NCBI GenBank assembly: GCA_013399115.1
Contig: VXAA01002963.1
Location: 1 to 64,000 of the forward strand
DNA from: Anseranas semipalmata
Lineage: Eukaryota > Chordata > Aves > Anseriformes > Anseranatidae
DNA length: 64,000 nt
Direction: 5' to 3'
The translations under genes and the position numbers were made by a program. Of this stretch, positions 21,600 to 32,623 are shown piece after piece. Under the pieces are notes generated by a model. That model saw only the letters and a program-made list of their open reading frames with translations. It had not been told where the DNA came from and made no database searches. Every line of letters starts with the position of its first letter. The stretch's first letter is position 1.

Positions 21600-21965
21600 C
21601 TCGATCTCTGCATGGTGGAAGTTAAAATTTAAAAACCTTGACTGCAATAATTACTAAGGAAACCAGATGCATCTTTTTGTTTGATGAAAACAATGAGACG
21701 ATGCCTACGTAAGCTATTGTAGCAAACCACCTTGCAAGACTCAATGGCAGTGACATGTGGCAGAGCACAATACCACACGCTGCTGGGCAAGAAAGCACAG
21801 TTTCTGTGAATATTTCCTTACTGCTTTCATTATTTGTGGTAACTTTTGAAACTGGAAATAGAAAGAGCAAGATTGTTTTTGCAAACAAACTCGCATAAAC
21901 CATACCTTATAAAAGATTGATTCTGCTGTAATTATAGTGGATACAGATTCAGGAGCCTTGATGGG
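18913..21965 (-). CDS. GATAD1: GATAD1, GATA zinc finger domain-containing protein 1, last three coding exons (partial)
   Basis: Exons 21965-21906, 20022-19839 and 19103-18913 join into 144 codons plus TAA, ending SIKETVTNNL. The protein is nearly identical to the C-terminal half of vertebrate GATAD1: PIKAPESVSTIITAESIFYK, then GVYYQIGDVVSVVDEQDGK (BAH-like in feel, inference), then the PEEDLPRKMEYLEFVCHAPS segment. GATAD1 is a nuclear protein linked to H3K4me3 chromatin and to a KDM5A/SIN3-type complex. About 125 N-terminal residues, including the GATA finger (CxxC...CxxC) and Gly-rich linker, are not visible; an assembly gap lies where they should be. It runs head to tail with ANKIB1 and convergent with TMBIM7. 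Confidence 0.95.
19839..20022 (-). CDS. GATAD1: GATAD1 penultimate coding exon
   Basis: Acceptor TCTTCTAG before 20022, donor GTAATC after 19839; 184 bp. It encodes GVYYQIGDVVSVVDEQDGK, YYAQIRGFIQDQYCEKSAAL and TWLIPTQASPKDCFDPASY. Confidence 0.96.
20706..20930 (-). mobile_element. CR1 LINE fragment, minus orientation
   Basis: Reverse complement of a CR1 3' region, starting GTTGGAAGGGACCCACAAGG then ATCATCGAGTCCAACTCC. It is closely similar, in opposite orientation, to 18340-18545. It lies in the GATAD1 intron upstream of the 19839-20022 exon. Confidence 0.88.
21562..21598. repeat. (TA)n(CA)n microsatellite
   Basis: About eleven TA units run directly into seven or eight CA units, within a GATAD1 intron. 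Confidence 0.95.
21906..21965 (-). CDS. GATAD1: GATAD1 exon encoding the PIKAPESVSTIITAESIFYK segment
   Basis: A 60-bp exon: acceptor TTTCCTCAG before 21965, donor GTATGG after 21906, in phase at both ends, exactly 20 codons. The exon that should precede it (basic region ending in KLKN in mammals) was not found between 21966 and 22435. Confidence 0.95.
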
Positions 21966-22249
21966 CTGAGGAAACAACACAGAAATGGAAGATGAGGAGT
22001 GTTAAAACAAAGCAACTGCGTAATGTAATTCCAGCATGGGCTTTCTTCCCCTTTTAGGAAGACACATACCGATACAGTATCTTAAAATATTTGGAAACAT
22101 GGGATATCAGTCGCAAACCTTTCCAACGTTTGTACTTCAAAAATGAAAACAAAGCTGACATTTTCATTCTCAAGATTTTACCTGAAGAAGTGAGCACTGA
22201 AGTCGCATGACTCCAAGCTCCTATTTACACAAAACTCCTTCCCTCAAGA

Positions 22250-23130
22250 AACGAGGCGGAAGGGTCGGATCCTGCCCGGCTTCACTCCGCACCAGGGAAT
22301 CACTGGGGCAGGCGGCCTTGTGCTGCTCAGGAATGAACCGGGCCGGGGCCCGGCTGTGCGGCAGGGCTCCTTCCTTCGCGGGGACGGGACGCTGCAGCCC
22401 CACCACCCCTCACCCGAGCCGCTGCCGCCAGAACCNNNNNNNNNNNNNNNNNNNNNNNNNNNNNNNNNNNNNNNNNNNNNNNNNNNNNNNNNNNNNNNNN
22501 NNNNNNNNNNNNNNNNNNNNNNNNNNNNNNNNNNNNNNNNNNNNNNNNNNNNNNNNNNNNNNNNNNNNNNNNNNNNNNNNNNNNNNNNNNNNNNNNNNNN
22601 NNNNNNNNNNNNNNNNNNNNNNNNNNNNNNNNNNNNNNNNNNNNNNNNNNNNNNNNNNNNNNNNNNNNNNNNNNNNNNNNNNNNNNNNNNNNNNNNNNNN
22701 NNNNNNNNNNNNNNNNNNNNNNNNNNNNNNNNNNNNNNNNNNNNNNNNNNNNNNNNNNNNNNNNNNNNNNNNNNNNNNNNNNNNNNNNNNNNNNNNNNNN
22801 NNNNNNNNNNNNNNNNNNNNNNNNNNNNNNNNNNNNNNNNNNNNNNNNNNNNNNNNNNNNNNNNNNNNNNNNNNNNNNNNNNNNNNNNNNNNNNNNNNNN
22901 NNNNNNNNNCCGCCGCCGGGGGGCGGCCTGGCCTGGCCTCGGGGTTGGAGCCTCGGCGTGCCCGGGCGGAGCGGGGAGGCGGGGGGGAAGCGGGGCGCCG
23001 CGGGCCCGTGCGCGGCCCGGCGGTTTAAAAGCCGTTTTCCTCACACATGGCAGGCGGCGAGCGTTGGCTCTCGGCCCCCAGAGGGAAGGGGTCCCAGCTC
23101 TTGCCTCTCGCCTCAGCACAACCCGCGACG
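22250..23130. promoter_or_regulatory. CpG island, presumed GATAD1 promoter and first exon region
   Basis: Both sides of the assembly gap are very GC-rich with dense CpG (for example GGCGCCGCGGGCCCGTGCGC near 22993), in sharp contrast to the AT-rich flanks. This is where the GATAD1 5' end must lie. A TTTAAAAG sequence at 23023-23030 is the only TATA-like element. An upstream antisense transcript cannot be judged. Confidence 0.8.
22436..22909. other. assembly gap (474 N)
   Basis: An uninterrupted run of N inside the CpG island. GC-rich first exons often drop out of assemblies. The missing GATAD1 N-terminal exons are expected here; the true gap size may differ from 474. Confidence 0.98.
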
Positions 23131-26100
23131 GAGAAAGCAGAATCACTTAAATGCCAGCAAGAGCCAGCAGCAGCCACCCGCTGGGTGTAGCAGCGCAGAG
23201 AAGCTGCCTCTGGAATCTCATCCGTCAGCTGCTTGCAGGGGGACACCACGCTTCGCCTTCCAAAGACGTACAGCTGTCATGCTTCCCACTCACTGCAAAA
23301 TCAGAGGGAAAGAGATGGCTTTCTGACTGAGGAGAACAGTGACAGCAGAGCTTACCCTCAGTGTATGCCGGCTTCGGTCTGCATCCAGCCCGCTGCCCCT
23401 GCCGCACGGACCCTCAGTCATGTACCAGATAATTTCAAAGGGTAGCGAGTGAGCACGTGTCTTCGGGAAGCTGTGGCACGTACACGTGGGAAGCGTGGAT
23501 CTAGCAAGGGCTCCTCACTCTGACGCAACTCACCTGGCCCAAACCATCCCGTACAGATGATAAGCCTGATAAGAAAAAAATGCTACACACACTTGAAGAT
23601 TTGCAGCCTCTTAATGTCCATACTTCGCCTTCATGCTTCACAGTTATGTTTCATTTAAACCTTTGGTGCAAATTAAGTTGATTTGTTTTTGTCTGGTTCC
23701 AAGTAGACATGAACAAATCTTCTGTAACATTTTTCATGTAACATTACATGGAGGAAAATGACCCTGCTAAAATCAAATTGTTCTTTTATGTAAAATAGAG
23801 GCTATTTTATTCAGTGGTATTATGGTAACAATTGCATAATTAATGGACATAATTTAGAGGGGTCTGTTTACTGATGCCCTGTGCATGCTGTGAGAGTGGG
23901 GTGGCTGGAGCACTCGGTTCCCCTTGTCACTGTCCCTGTGGCTTGCCTGGGCTGGCGCTGACTCAGCGGCAGCTATGCTTAACCACTTGCACTCCTCTCT
24001 TTCACACCAGCTTTGACTTTCTTGTTTCCAGAGCCTAAACTTGTTCCCTGTTTTGATTTAAATTCTATTTTACCTTCATCTCTTTTCAAGCCATCCATAG
24101 TCCTTAGGTTGTTGTTGTTTTTTTTATTCTCTGCTTCTTTAATCCATCCCTCTGTAGTTTTATGTGATCTCACAGAGACCTTTAAACTGTTCCCCTTACT
24201 TTTCTTGCAGTGCCTGTCTCCTGCCTTCCCAGCTGCCTGCCTCAGGAGCCCTCCAGCACTGGGGCTCTCTCAGTGCTATTACATTGCCATAGCATCACCA
24301 GGCTGTGTCAAAACAGGGCAGAAATGAGTGATGGTGTCCATTTCTGTCCTAGGTAAGCACCTAATCCTTTGCAAAGGATTTTATTCTGTGAATTTGGTAA
24401 GTTACAGTTGTCTTTTTTTATGCAGGCAGTAGCTAAAATGTTCTGATTTGAGATTTGCTGAATACTGAGTAGGTGCAGGACGCTAGGGGAAGGGGGCCCA
24501 GGACTACTTAAAAGTACCCATCCCTAGGTTCTCCTCGCTAGGATCTCAAGTTTGACAATGTTGATTCTAAATTTTGCGTATCCTCATTAGTTTCCAGATT
24601 CTCTTTAATAGAACTAGACTCTCTTTGAAGCTGAGGGGTTCTAAGGCAATTGTTAGGCTGTGGCCTGTAAGCCTGATATAGTCAAAGGATTTTGCAGAGC
24701 GTAAACTCAGCTAAAGTTGGGGATTAAATCTATTTTCTTCCAATCAATTCATAATTCCACTATATTTTACTTTATTTTAGCCTCAGTGAAAGAAAGGAGC
24801 GCTCTTGGCTAAGCTCTTTGGAGACATCAGAACCCATCCCTGCCCTGAGGGAATTCATATGTAAATAGGGCAAAGAACTGGAGAAAACAAAACCTTGGCT
24901 CCACCTGGGGAAAGGGCATGTCGATGTTAGTGACACACTGACAGCCAGTGCAGAATCATTTCTTCTTGGGAGCTTTCAGGCGGGGTGATTATTATTATAA
25001 TTATAGAAGTGATGCATATCCAGAAACGCTCTGTGCATCTCCTGCTTAAGTAGTTTAACTGTTCTGCAGTAATTTAACTGCATCACTTCCTCTTAGCTTC
25101 CTACTGCTGTCCTGTGTCTGCTGGCTCATATCTGAAGAGTCCTTTATTTATTACAATTTTCTGTGTCACTCTTCCACAGTCAGCTGCAGAGGATACACCT
25201 GGAGGGCTTCGCTAGAAAGGTTTGTGCTGCAAATGCATGTCATTTGGTATGAATCTGACTGCCTGGTGCAGTTTGCACTTCCACATGGTCCTGTACTACG
25301 GTTCTGTGCTCTCTTGTGAGAAGAGCACATTTTATTCTCTTAATTCCCATAGCCAAAAAGGATGCTATTCTTGAAATGTATTGGACAATTCTTACTCACA
25401 CGAATAGCATGCATATATCTTTCCAACTTCTAGGTCTTAATTCCTCATTCAAGTGTGTGGTAAAGCCAAGAACCCCGTATTTTCTGACATCTTTGGATTT
25501 TGGCCCTGTGGGACATGGCTAGGTAAAGCAATGGGCAGAGATAACATGATCACAGGGACTCTGCTCTTGAAAGGCATGTTTAATCTGTCTCTCAAACTAC
25601 TTTATTTGTTCTCTAAAATGCTTCAGGGACACAAGAACAGCAAAAACACACTTAACAAAAGTTAGTATTTCTGCACTTGTCATGTTTTGTTGGTTCAGGC
25701 TCTCAGGACTTGTTTTTGTAACACTTGACTAGCTTTTCGCTATTATATCTTCTTGCAAATAGGAATCCTGTAGTACAGGTTTGTTTCTTAATAGGTTTTC
25801 TTTACAGGTTGCTGTTTCTGCTTCATTTGAAACAGTTCTTGAGGATCTAACGCTTGGAGAAGTTTTAACCTAAGTCTTTGAACAGAATTTGAATTAGTGG
25901 TGCCAGCTAAACAGTACACCTCCAAAAATTCTCTAGACTTGGTTTTTAGCCTTTACGATGCTGATGGAATAATGTGATCCTTGGGTCCAACCTCACTTGT
26001 GACTTTGGGATTATTACTCTTTGAACTACCGACAAAAAAAAAAAAAAAAACCTACTGAATGCTGATAACTGTGACTAAGTTCATTTTCTTAATGCACGTT

Positions 26101-29100
26101 TTTGTTAATGTTTTCATGTCTCCATTATAAGCCAGTATGACAGCTGCAAGTCAACACTGACTTCTGAAGGCACAAATGCACATTCCCACTGTGCATGTAA
26201 ATTATCTTAGTTATGTAGACTTTATTTGATTAGTGAAAATATGTAAAGGCGATCTGCCAGTTGGATAACATTTCATACTAAGTGTAAAGCAAATTCAGTT
26301 ATTTACCATTGCCAGTTTATTACTACTTTACACTTAGATTTCAAAAACAAGATAGCTAGCTGTTTGTCCCTTTCAGTCAGCTGCACTGAACAGGTTACTT
26401 GAGATTATCATTGTATGTGTTTTTTGATGAACTTTTCTTCTGGGGTAGGCACCCACCCCCCTACCCACCTTTTGTTATATCCTCAGCTGCATTTTTTTGT
26501 CACTGTGCTACACTGACCAGGGCTGCATTTTTGAATCCTGCCCTTGCAATTTCCTCAGAAAAGGCTTTCAGAGTATGGACAGTATGAGAGCCAATTCCAG
26601 AGCTAAATCGAAGGTTGCAAATGCCCAGTCTTCCAGTGTTCTGTCACCTAACCTGTCAATGTGAATGTCCCAAACTGCTTGATGTAACTGTGTCCTATCT
26701 CTAGTTTAAACCCCCATATATCTGTACAACATGGAATATGAAGAGAAACTCATGTTACAATGCAAAATAGTCCTGTGATCAAGGAATTATTCTAGGGATG
26801 TGGAAAAGATGGGTTTGAGACCCTTTGTCAAAGACTTAAGTCTCACACTAGTCAAGGGATCTGCTGCAGTAGTCAACAAACGGAGCCTGAGTTTCATTAT
26901 CTCCAGTGGGACTTCATTGGAGTACCTGAAATGTTCCTGGTTCTGATCTTAGTACCTGTGGCCTTCGGTATTCTTTGTGCCATCTTGCAATGATGAGTGT
27001 AACGGTGAGTACCAGACAACTGTATACGTCATTTTCCATGAAGGGTTACAGCACATTGCAGTTATTTGTTGGATTCTACAACCAGTTTGAACTTGCCTTG
27101 GATATTCTTCCACAGTTTAGTCTGGGAGTTTTTCGTACAGTCCCTTTTTTATTCCTTTTCTGGTTCTGTTAGCAAACTTAAATGTTTCTCTACATTGTTA
27201 TTACAATGGAATGTAGAACTACACTCATCCTTACTTGAGTCCACTGAATAGGAAATTATAAGATGACATATTTTCTTTATATAACAACTTGCTATTGTGT
27301 TTCAGTGTAAAGATGTCTAATGTGAGACTACAGAACAGTCAGAACATTTATGAAAAATTTTGTCCTTTGCTTTCTTTCAACAGTAGCTACAAATAGTTTA
27401 TGGCCTATCTGGAACAGTGGTCTTTAGTTATAGGAAGTCTGTTCAAAGTGCTCTACAGTGTTATCTCACCCTTTTATCTAATTTAAAGCTCTCACTATTT
27501 TGGAGATCTATATGGTAGCAGAAAGTGCAAAAATCCATTAAGACTGGCTGTGTATCAAGGGGAAGTTACTTCATCTAAATGTCTTACACATATCCTGTGT
27601 AATGCATAAACATTATATACATCATAAAGGTCTACATCCTAAGTTCATTTCTGTGCCGTGATATTGCGCTTACTTTGTACACATTGAGTAAATGTGGTTT
27701 ATACTTAGACCATCACAGAGTCTATCAATTTCTTCTGCCTTCTAGGTCAGAAATCCTTTAAAATAATGGAGAATAGGGTTGGATGGCTAAATTGTAGCCA
27801 GGACTGCAGTGCTCAATGACACTGTCTCTGCATGCTGAAGAAAGCAGAACTGCAATTTTAAATGGCTGTCTGCTGCTGAATTATATGTATGGCTGTAATA
27901 GTCAGAAGGACGGCCTCTAACTCCAGATGCCTCAACAGAAAATAAAGAAGGAGTTTAACTAGACCAATTACAAAATAAGATTTCTTTTTTATTTTTAAAT
28001 TGCGGAGTGTGTTTCTGCTATAACATTCATCTCGTATTCTTTGCAATGGCATTAGCAAATCTTGGCTGGCTAATACAACATTGCAGTTTGTCTGCACCCC
28101 TAAAAATGATGATGTTGGCTACGTGGACTGCCATGATAAAAAATGCAGACAGTAAGGTAGACAGCAAGACTGACTGTGGCATTTGCAGAAGTAAAAATGC
28201 TAACATCAGAGTTAAGACTTTTTTTCCCACATAGATTATTTTATAAATAAAATTGATCTGATAATATGAGCAGAAGGTGCAGTGGCCAAAATAAAACTGA
28301 TGAATACTTTGAATAGTTGTATTCACTGTCATTCACAGAAAAACACCTGGGTTCATAAATTGATAAATACTCCTTAAAACCACTTACATAAAGGTGTATC
28401 ATGCTTATGCCATGAACAGTTCTTATGTAAAAAACAAACAAACAAGAAAACAAGACAAAATCCCTCATCTTTTTCTAGTATCTTGTGGTGGATGTGAAGT
28501 TTATGCTTGGAAGAAAATAACACTGTGGTCTGAATCCTGATGATTACATATTTGCAGTACTGAACCTCTATCTGGGTATATTAAATATTTTCTTGTTCAT
28601 ATTCCATTTATCTATATATTCATGCAAATGACTTAAACAAAATACATGCAAAAATATTCTGAATTTTGTATTTCACAGCAGAAGGGAATTCTGTAAAGAT
28701 CAAGACCTGCATAATTTTAAAATGACACCATCCTGTCAACAACTACCTTTAAGCGTTTGTTGGTGAAAAGTTGAGGAAAAAAGGCTTTGCATTTGTTTGG
28801 AAAGTTTTTCTCTTTACGCCATTATTCTATTTTCAGTAAGTTTTTTATGAAACGCTTAAATTGTTTTATGTTGTTATACATTTGGAGAACAGTACAAATT
28901 GTATACTTGCATATTTTTGAAGTGGAATGAAAACATATCACTGCAGAAAGTCGAGTTTTCATTCATTTCTTTACCCTTGTACAAAGACTGACAGAAAACA
29001 CATCTCATAGAGTATTTATAGGGGATCCACCTCCTCCTTTTAGTGCACATCTTGTGCTTTGCTCTTCAGTTAAAAGGACTAGATGGTAGAGATGACACTC

Positions 29101-29640
29101 AGTTTTGCATCACCACTGGATTCTCTACATCTTTCAAATTTCCATGTCTGGCTGATCTACAGAAGAGTAATAAGGACAGTAAGCAGTATATGTGTAATAC
29201 CAAGTAGATCGCATAGACAATTTTTAGTAAATAAACTGGCTATCATTGCATCTGTGTTTGGATTCCATTCTTACCAAGCCCTGTGAGTATTACAGTGGAA
29301 TGATGTGTGTGTGTACTGGGAGAAGGAGGAGAAGGTAATAGTGAAATCAGCCTTGATAAAGAGATCTCTGAAACTGGGCTTAAGTCAGTCTTAAGAACCT
29401 GCTACAATAAATCTAAGATGAGATAAGACAGAACAGAATTAGTTTAAGTAATAAATGTTTAATCAAAGAATTTTACATATTATTAACAGCATTCATTTGG
29501 CCAAACATCTACATGGTTGTAGTATCCTACTTGTATATAAAGTGGGAATGTATCAAGTATAGACTATGAAAGTGCAAATAACAATTCAAGGTTAGAGTAA
29601 TTTTTTACATTATAAAATTAACAGGTTTACAAAATAGTCT
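23131..29640. other. intergenic DNA between GATAD1 and ANKIB1
   Basis: The region grades from moderately GC-rich near the island to AT-rich. I see no conserved coding exon, CR1 copy or RNA gene. A run of about 19 A bases lies near 26033-26051. Short hydrophobic ORFs at 27858-28470 show no family resemblance. Confidence 0.6.
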
Positions 29641-31870
29641 TGCCAAACTTTATTTTTGAATTGTAAAGTCAATGACTATGGTGTTAAAATAAGTACCAAG
29701 AAAATACAAATTTAATAGGCTAATTTCATGCTCATAAGAGTAACACAGAAACAATGGATATACTGCACAACCTAACCAAATTACAAAAAACCAGAACCCA
29801 CAAACTTCACTATCTTCACAGAGAGCACTCTTACATATCTTACTGTAGCTTTGCAAGACATCTCAACGCTATACACACAATCTTTGTGAGAATCTTTCTA
29901 TCCAAAATTACAATTCAAGGAAGCTATGTGAGTTAAACAACTTTCAGACCAATTCATGTTGATAGTTCATGAAGAACTGTTTTATTTGAAGGATCTTATA
30001 CCATAGAACAATTTAAAATAGGTATTTTTCAAAGATGTCCAAAGGTTCATGGTTATGTCAGGAACAGGGCAGCTAGAGGAAAAGCTGGAAAATGATTTGA
30101 GACTATTCTATTCCATTCTCTCTAAAGATGCTTGCAAAATGAACTAGGTTTTTATGGGGTAAGGATAAAATATTCTTATTTAATTTTTTACTAATATGAA
30201 CCTTGCGACTGCAAGGTTCAAAAGCAGGATTTGCATGAATTCAATACACTCACTTGAACTCACAGTAATCAATACATAAATCTTTGCTATCATGACACTT
30301 GCCTATACACACTCAGTAGTAATAAACTTTTATATCATATCAACAAATCTCTGGTAACAGTTAATCAAAACTTAAAATGGAGTGTATGTAATTTGCTTGT
30401 GTTATGAGAAGTTTTGATTATATGTAATTAAAACAGCCATTTCAACAACTTACTCTAGTTGTAATTACATACTGTACCATTGTATCTCACTAACTGTAGA
30501 TTGATGCTTTTAAGCAAATCTAAAACCAGTATTTTTTTTTTCACGGTACAACAACTAGGAAGAGGGGTTTTAATGTGTGTTTTTTTTAACACTAAACAGT
30601 AATCACACAGCAAATGAATATTGTGCAATTGAACAAATACCTAGCAGTGTTTTGTTTATGCAAAAACACTGATTGAACATTTAGTTTTTTACTGTAAAGG
30701 CAAGGCCATGGGTGGTTGTATGGAGGTCTTTGCAATTAATAGCATAGTTACTCCAGAACAGACACTGAATTTGAATTACTTGTTTAACTGTGGCAACTAT
30801 CCAGTTGGGTTAGGCAAAGGCACCGTAACATGTTGAGCAGAATCTGTTATCTGAACTTTAAGTGTGGGACTGGCTAATATATGAAAATTCTGTATTCCTA
30901 TATTTTTATAAAATGTTATCATTAAAAGTAATTGCACTATTAGTGCATAGAATGCTTTGTAGAATTATGAAAACAAAGAACTATGATTGCACTTCCATTA
31001 AAGTGTCTCTTAAAATACAGCATAGCTGTTGCTAACTGACTGTGTTTTAATATTTAAAATAACTGTTTAACAGCAGCATTAGGTTTTATTAACTTAAGAT
31101 ACAGGCTACATTTAATTAAATGCAGTCACCATGGCAACACATGCCAGTTAAATTTAGAGAAGCAATGCTACCCAGTGGTTTCTTTCACTGCTAAGAATTG
31201 TGGGATTAGTTTGATAGAGTAACACTGCAGTGTTTTATTAGGCTACCGCCAGCTAACTATTCACAGTTTGGCACATTTGGACTGTAAATAGACATGAAAA
31301 AATCTTTGATTTTAATGTGAAAGAATATCCCCTAAAACTTGTTCCTGGAGCAGTACTAAAGAGAAGCATTAAATACCTCAGTTCACACTGCTAACAAAAA
31401 ATGAAAAATGAGTAAGGAAAAGTTATGGAAAACAAAAACAAACAAAAAAAAAAGAATTGCTAAATGTTATTTTGGTGAAAGAATGAATTCTAAAAAATGG
31501 AATAAACTATTTCTTAGGAAAAACAACCAAAATAATCAGTGTAAGCCTTTAATCCGTACTTTCAAGTTAAGGATCATCAACCTAAGGCTAAACAGATGCT
31601 GCATTGTATTAGGAATGTGGAATACAACCTACTTATTCCTTTTTCTTGAGAGCAAAAAGGCAAGTACTACCTAATTAAATGCAAAGGATATTCCTTGAAA
31701 GGTTCACATTATTACAAAGAACTACAATTCAAGAGAACCCCTAAATATCCGTCGTTACGTCAGTGGTTACAACTGAGCTGTAATTATGTGGATCAAAGCC
31801 TCCATAATGCTTACTCCACATACTGTACCATCTGTCACCACCATTCGTTTTCTCCAGATTTAGTTTTTGT
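29630..31870 (-). other. ANKIB1: probable ANKIB1 3' UTR
   Basis: AT-rich, repeat-free sequence runs about 2.2 kb past the ANKIB1 stop. A minus-strand AATAAA (plus TTTATT at 29649-29654) is a candidate end; another minus-strand AATAAA lies near 29980. Long 3' UTRs are usual for this gene. Placement is inference. Confidence 0.45.
29649..29654 (-). terminator. candidate ANKIB1 poly(A) signal
   Basis: AATAAA on the minus strand about 2.2 kb after the stop codon. Chosen only by position and by the change of sequence character beyond it. Confidence 0.35.
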
Positions 31871-32623
31871 TCATACCAGATGCACATGTTCAATCCATTC
31901 ACTTGAGGTTTGAGGAGTCTGACTTGACGTATCTCCTGAACCATCTGGGGTGCTTGTTACTTCCCTGGTATTATCGCCACTTTGTGAAACCGTTTCACCT
32001 GGAATAACGTTTTCTTCAGAAGTGCCTTCCTCTGTTTGGGTTCCTCTGCCTTCGTTTTTGAGTGCATCCTCAAACAGTGCGTGCTCTTCCTGAGGCTCCA
32101 ACCCTATGTCTATAACATTTGGCTGCCCCGCTGACCCATCTTCAGTACTAGGTTGCTGTGAATCCTCATCCATTTCTGTACTTGTTGAGGGGATCAGAGC
32201 AATACTCTGTGGGTTCATGTCATGAAACCAGGCCATAATATTTCCAAGAAGATTTTCATTGGTATTCGGATCTTGACTGCTGGAATCAGCATCACTAGAT
32301 GTCGAGTATAATCCACTTCTCGTATCGCTGCAGGGGTGTGAATGAAGACGATCAGCTGAAAAGGGACCACTGCCTGCGCCTAATCTCATCAGACTGTCAC
32401 CAAGTTCTAACAGCTCAGAGCTGCTCAAAGCGGCTCTTGGGTTATCTATACTTATGGGAGCAGAGTCCAATCTTGTAGGCAAAGAGGTACCAATTGCTCC
32501 TAAAGATGCCTCATTATTTAGAAAGTCTCTGGTTTCTTCATCTATGGCCAGGCCAGATTCTTGTAATGATAACTGAATAGCTAGCAGGATGTTTGGGTCA
32601 TCTTCATCCAAAGAACTCAGAGC
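31871..32623 (-). CDS. ANKIB1: ANKIB1 terminal exon (UIM and acidic tail)
   Basis: 753 bp; acceptor TTCCACAG before 32623, TGA at 31873-31871. It opens with a ubiquitin-interacting motif ([19 protein letters not shown]). It continues as a Ser/Glu/Asp-rich, probably disordered tail with one conserved block [20 protein letters not shown] and a conserved end [11 protein letters not shown]. Confidence 0.97.
   Translation of the reverse strand, partial: ALSSLDEDDPNILLAIQLSLQESGLAIDEETRDFLNNEASLGAIGTSLPTRLDSAPISIDNPRAALSSSELLELGDSLMRLGAGSGPFSADRLHSHPCSDTRSGLYSTSSDADSSSQDPNTNENLLGNIMAWFHDMNPQSIALIPSTSTEMDEDSQQPSTEDGSAGQPNVIDIGLEPQEEHALFEDALKNEGRGTQTEEGTSEENVIPGETVSQSGDNTREVTSTPDGSGDTSSQTPQTSSEWIEHVHLV

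Noticed and set aside
22244..23146. 300-codon and 270-codon ORFs across the CpG island on both strands
   Set aside because: They are open only because they cross 474 N bases; no recognisable domain on either side.
27858..28470. Hydrophobic minus-strand ORFs that resemble membrane helices
   Set aside because: Different frames, no shared family pattern, AT-rich DNA readily encodes hydrophobic runs.
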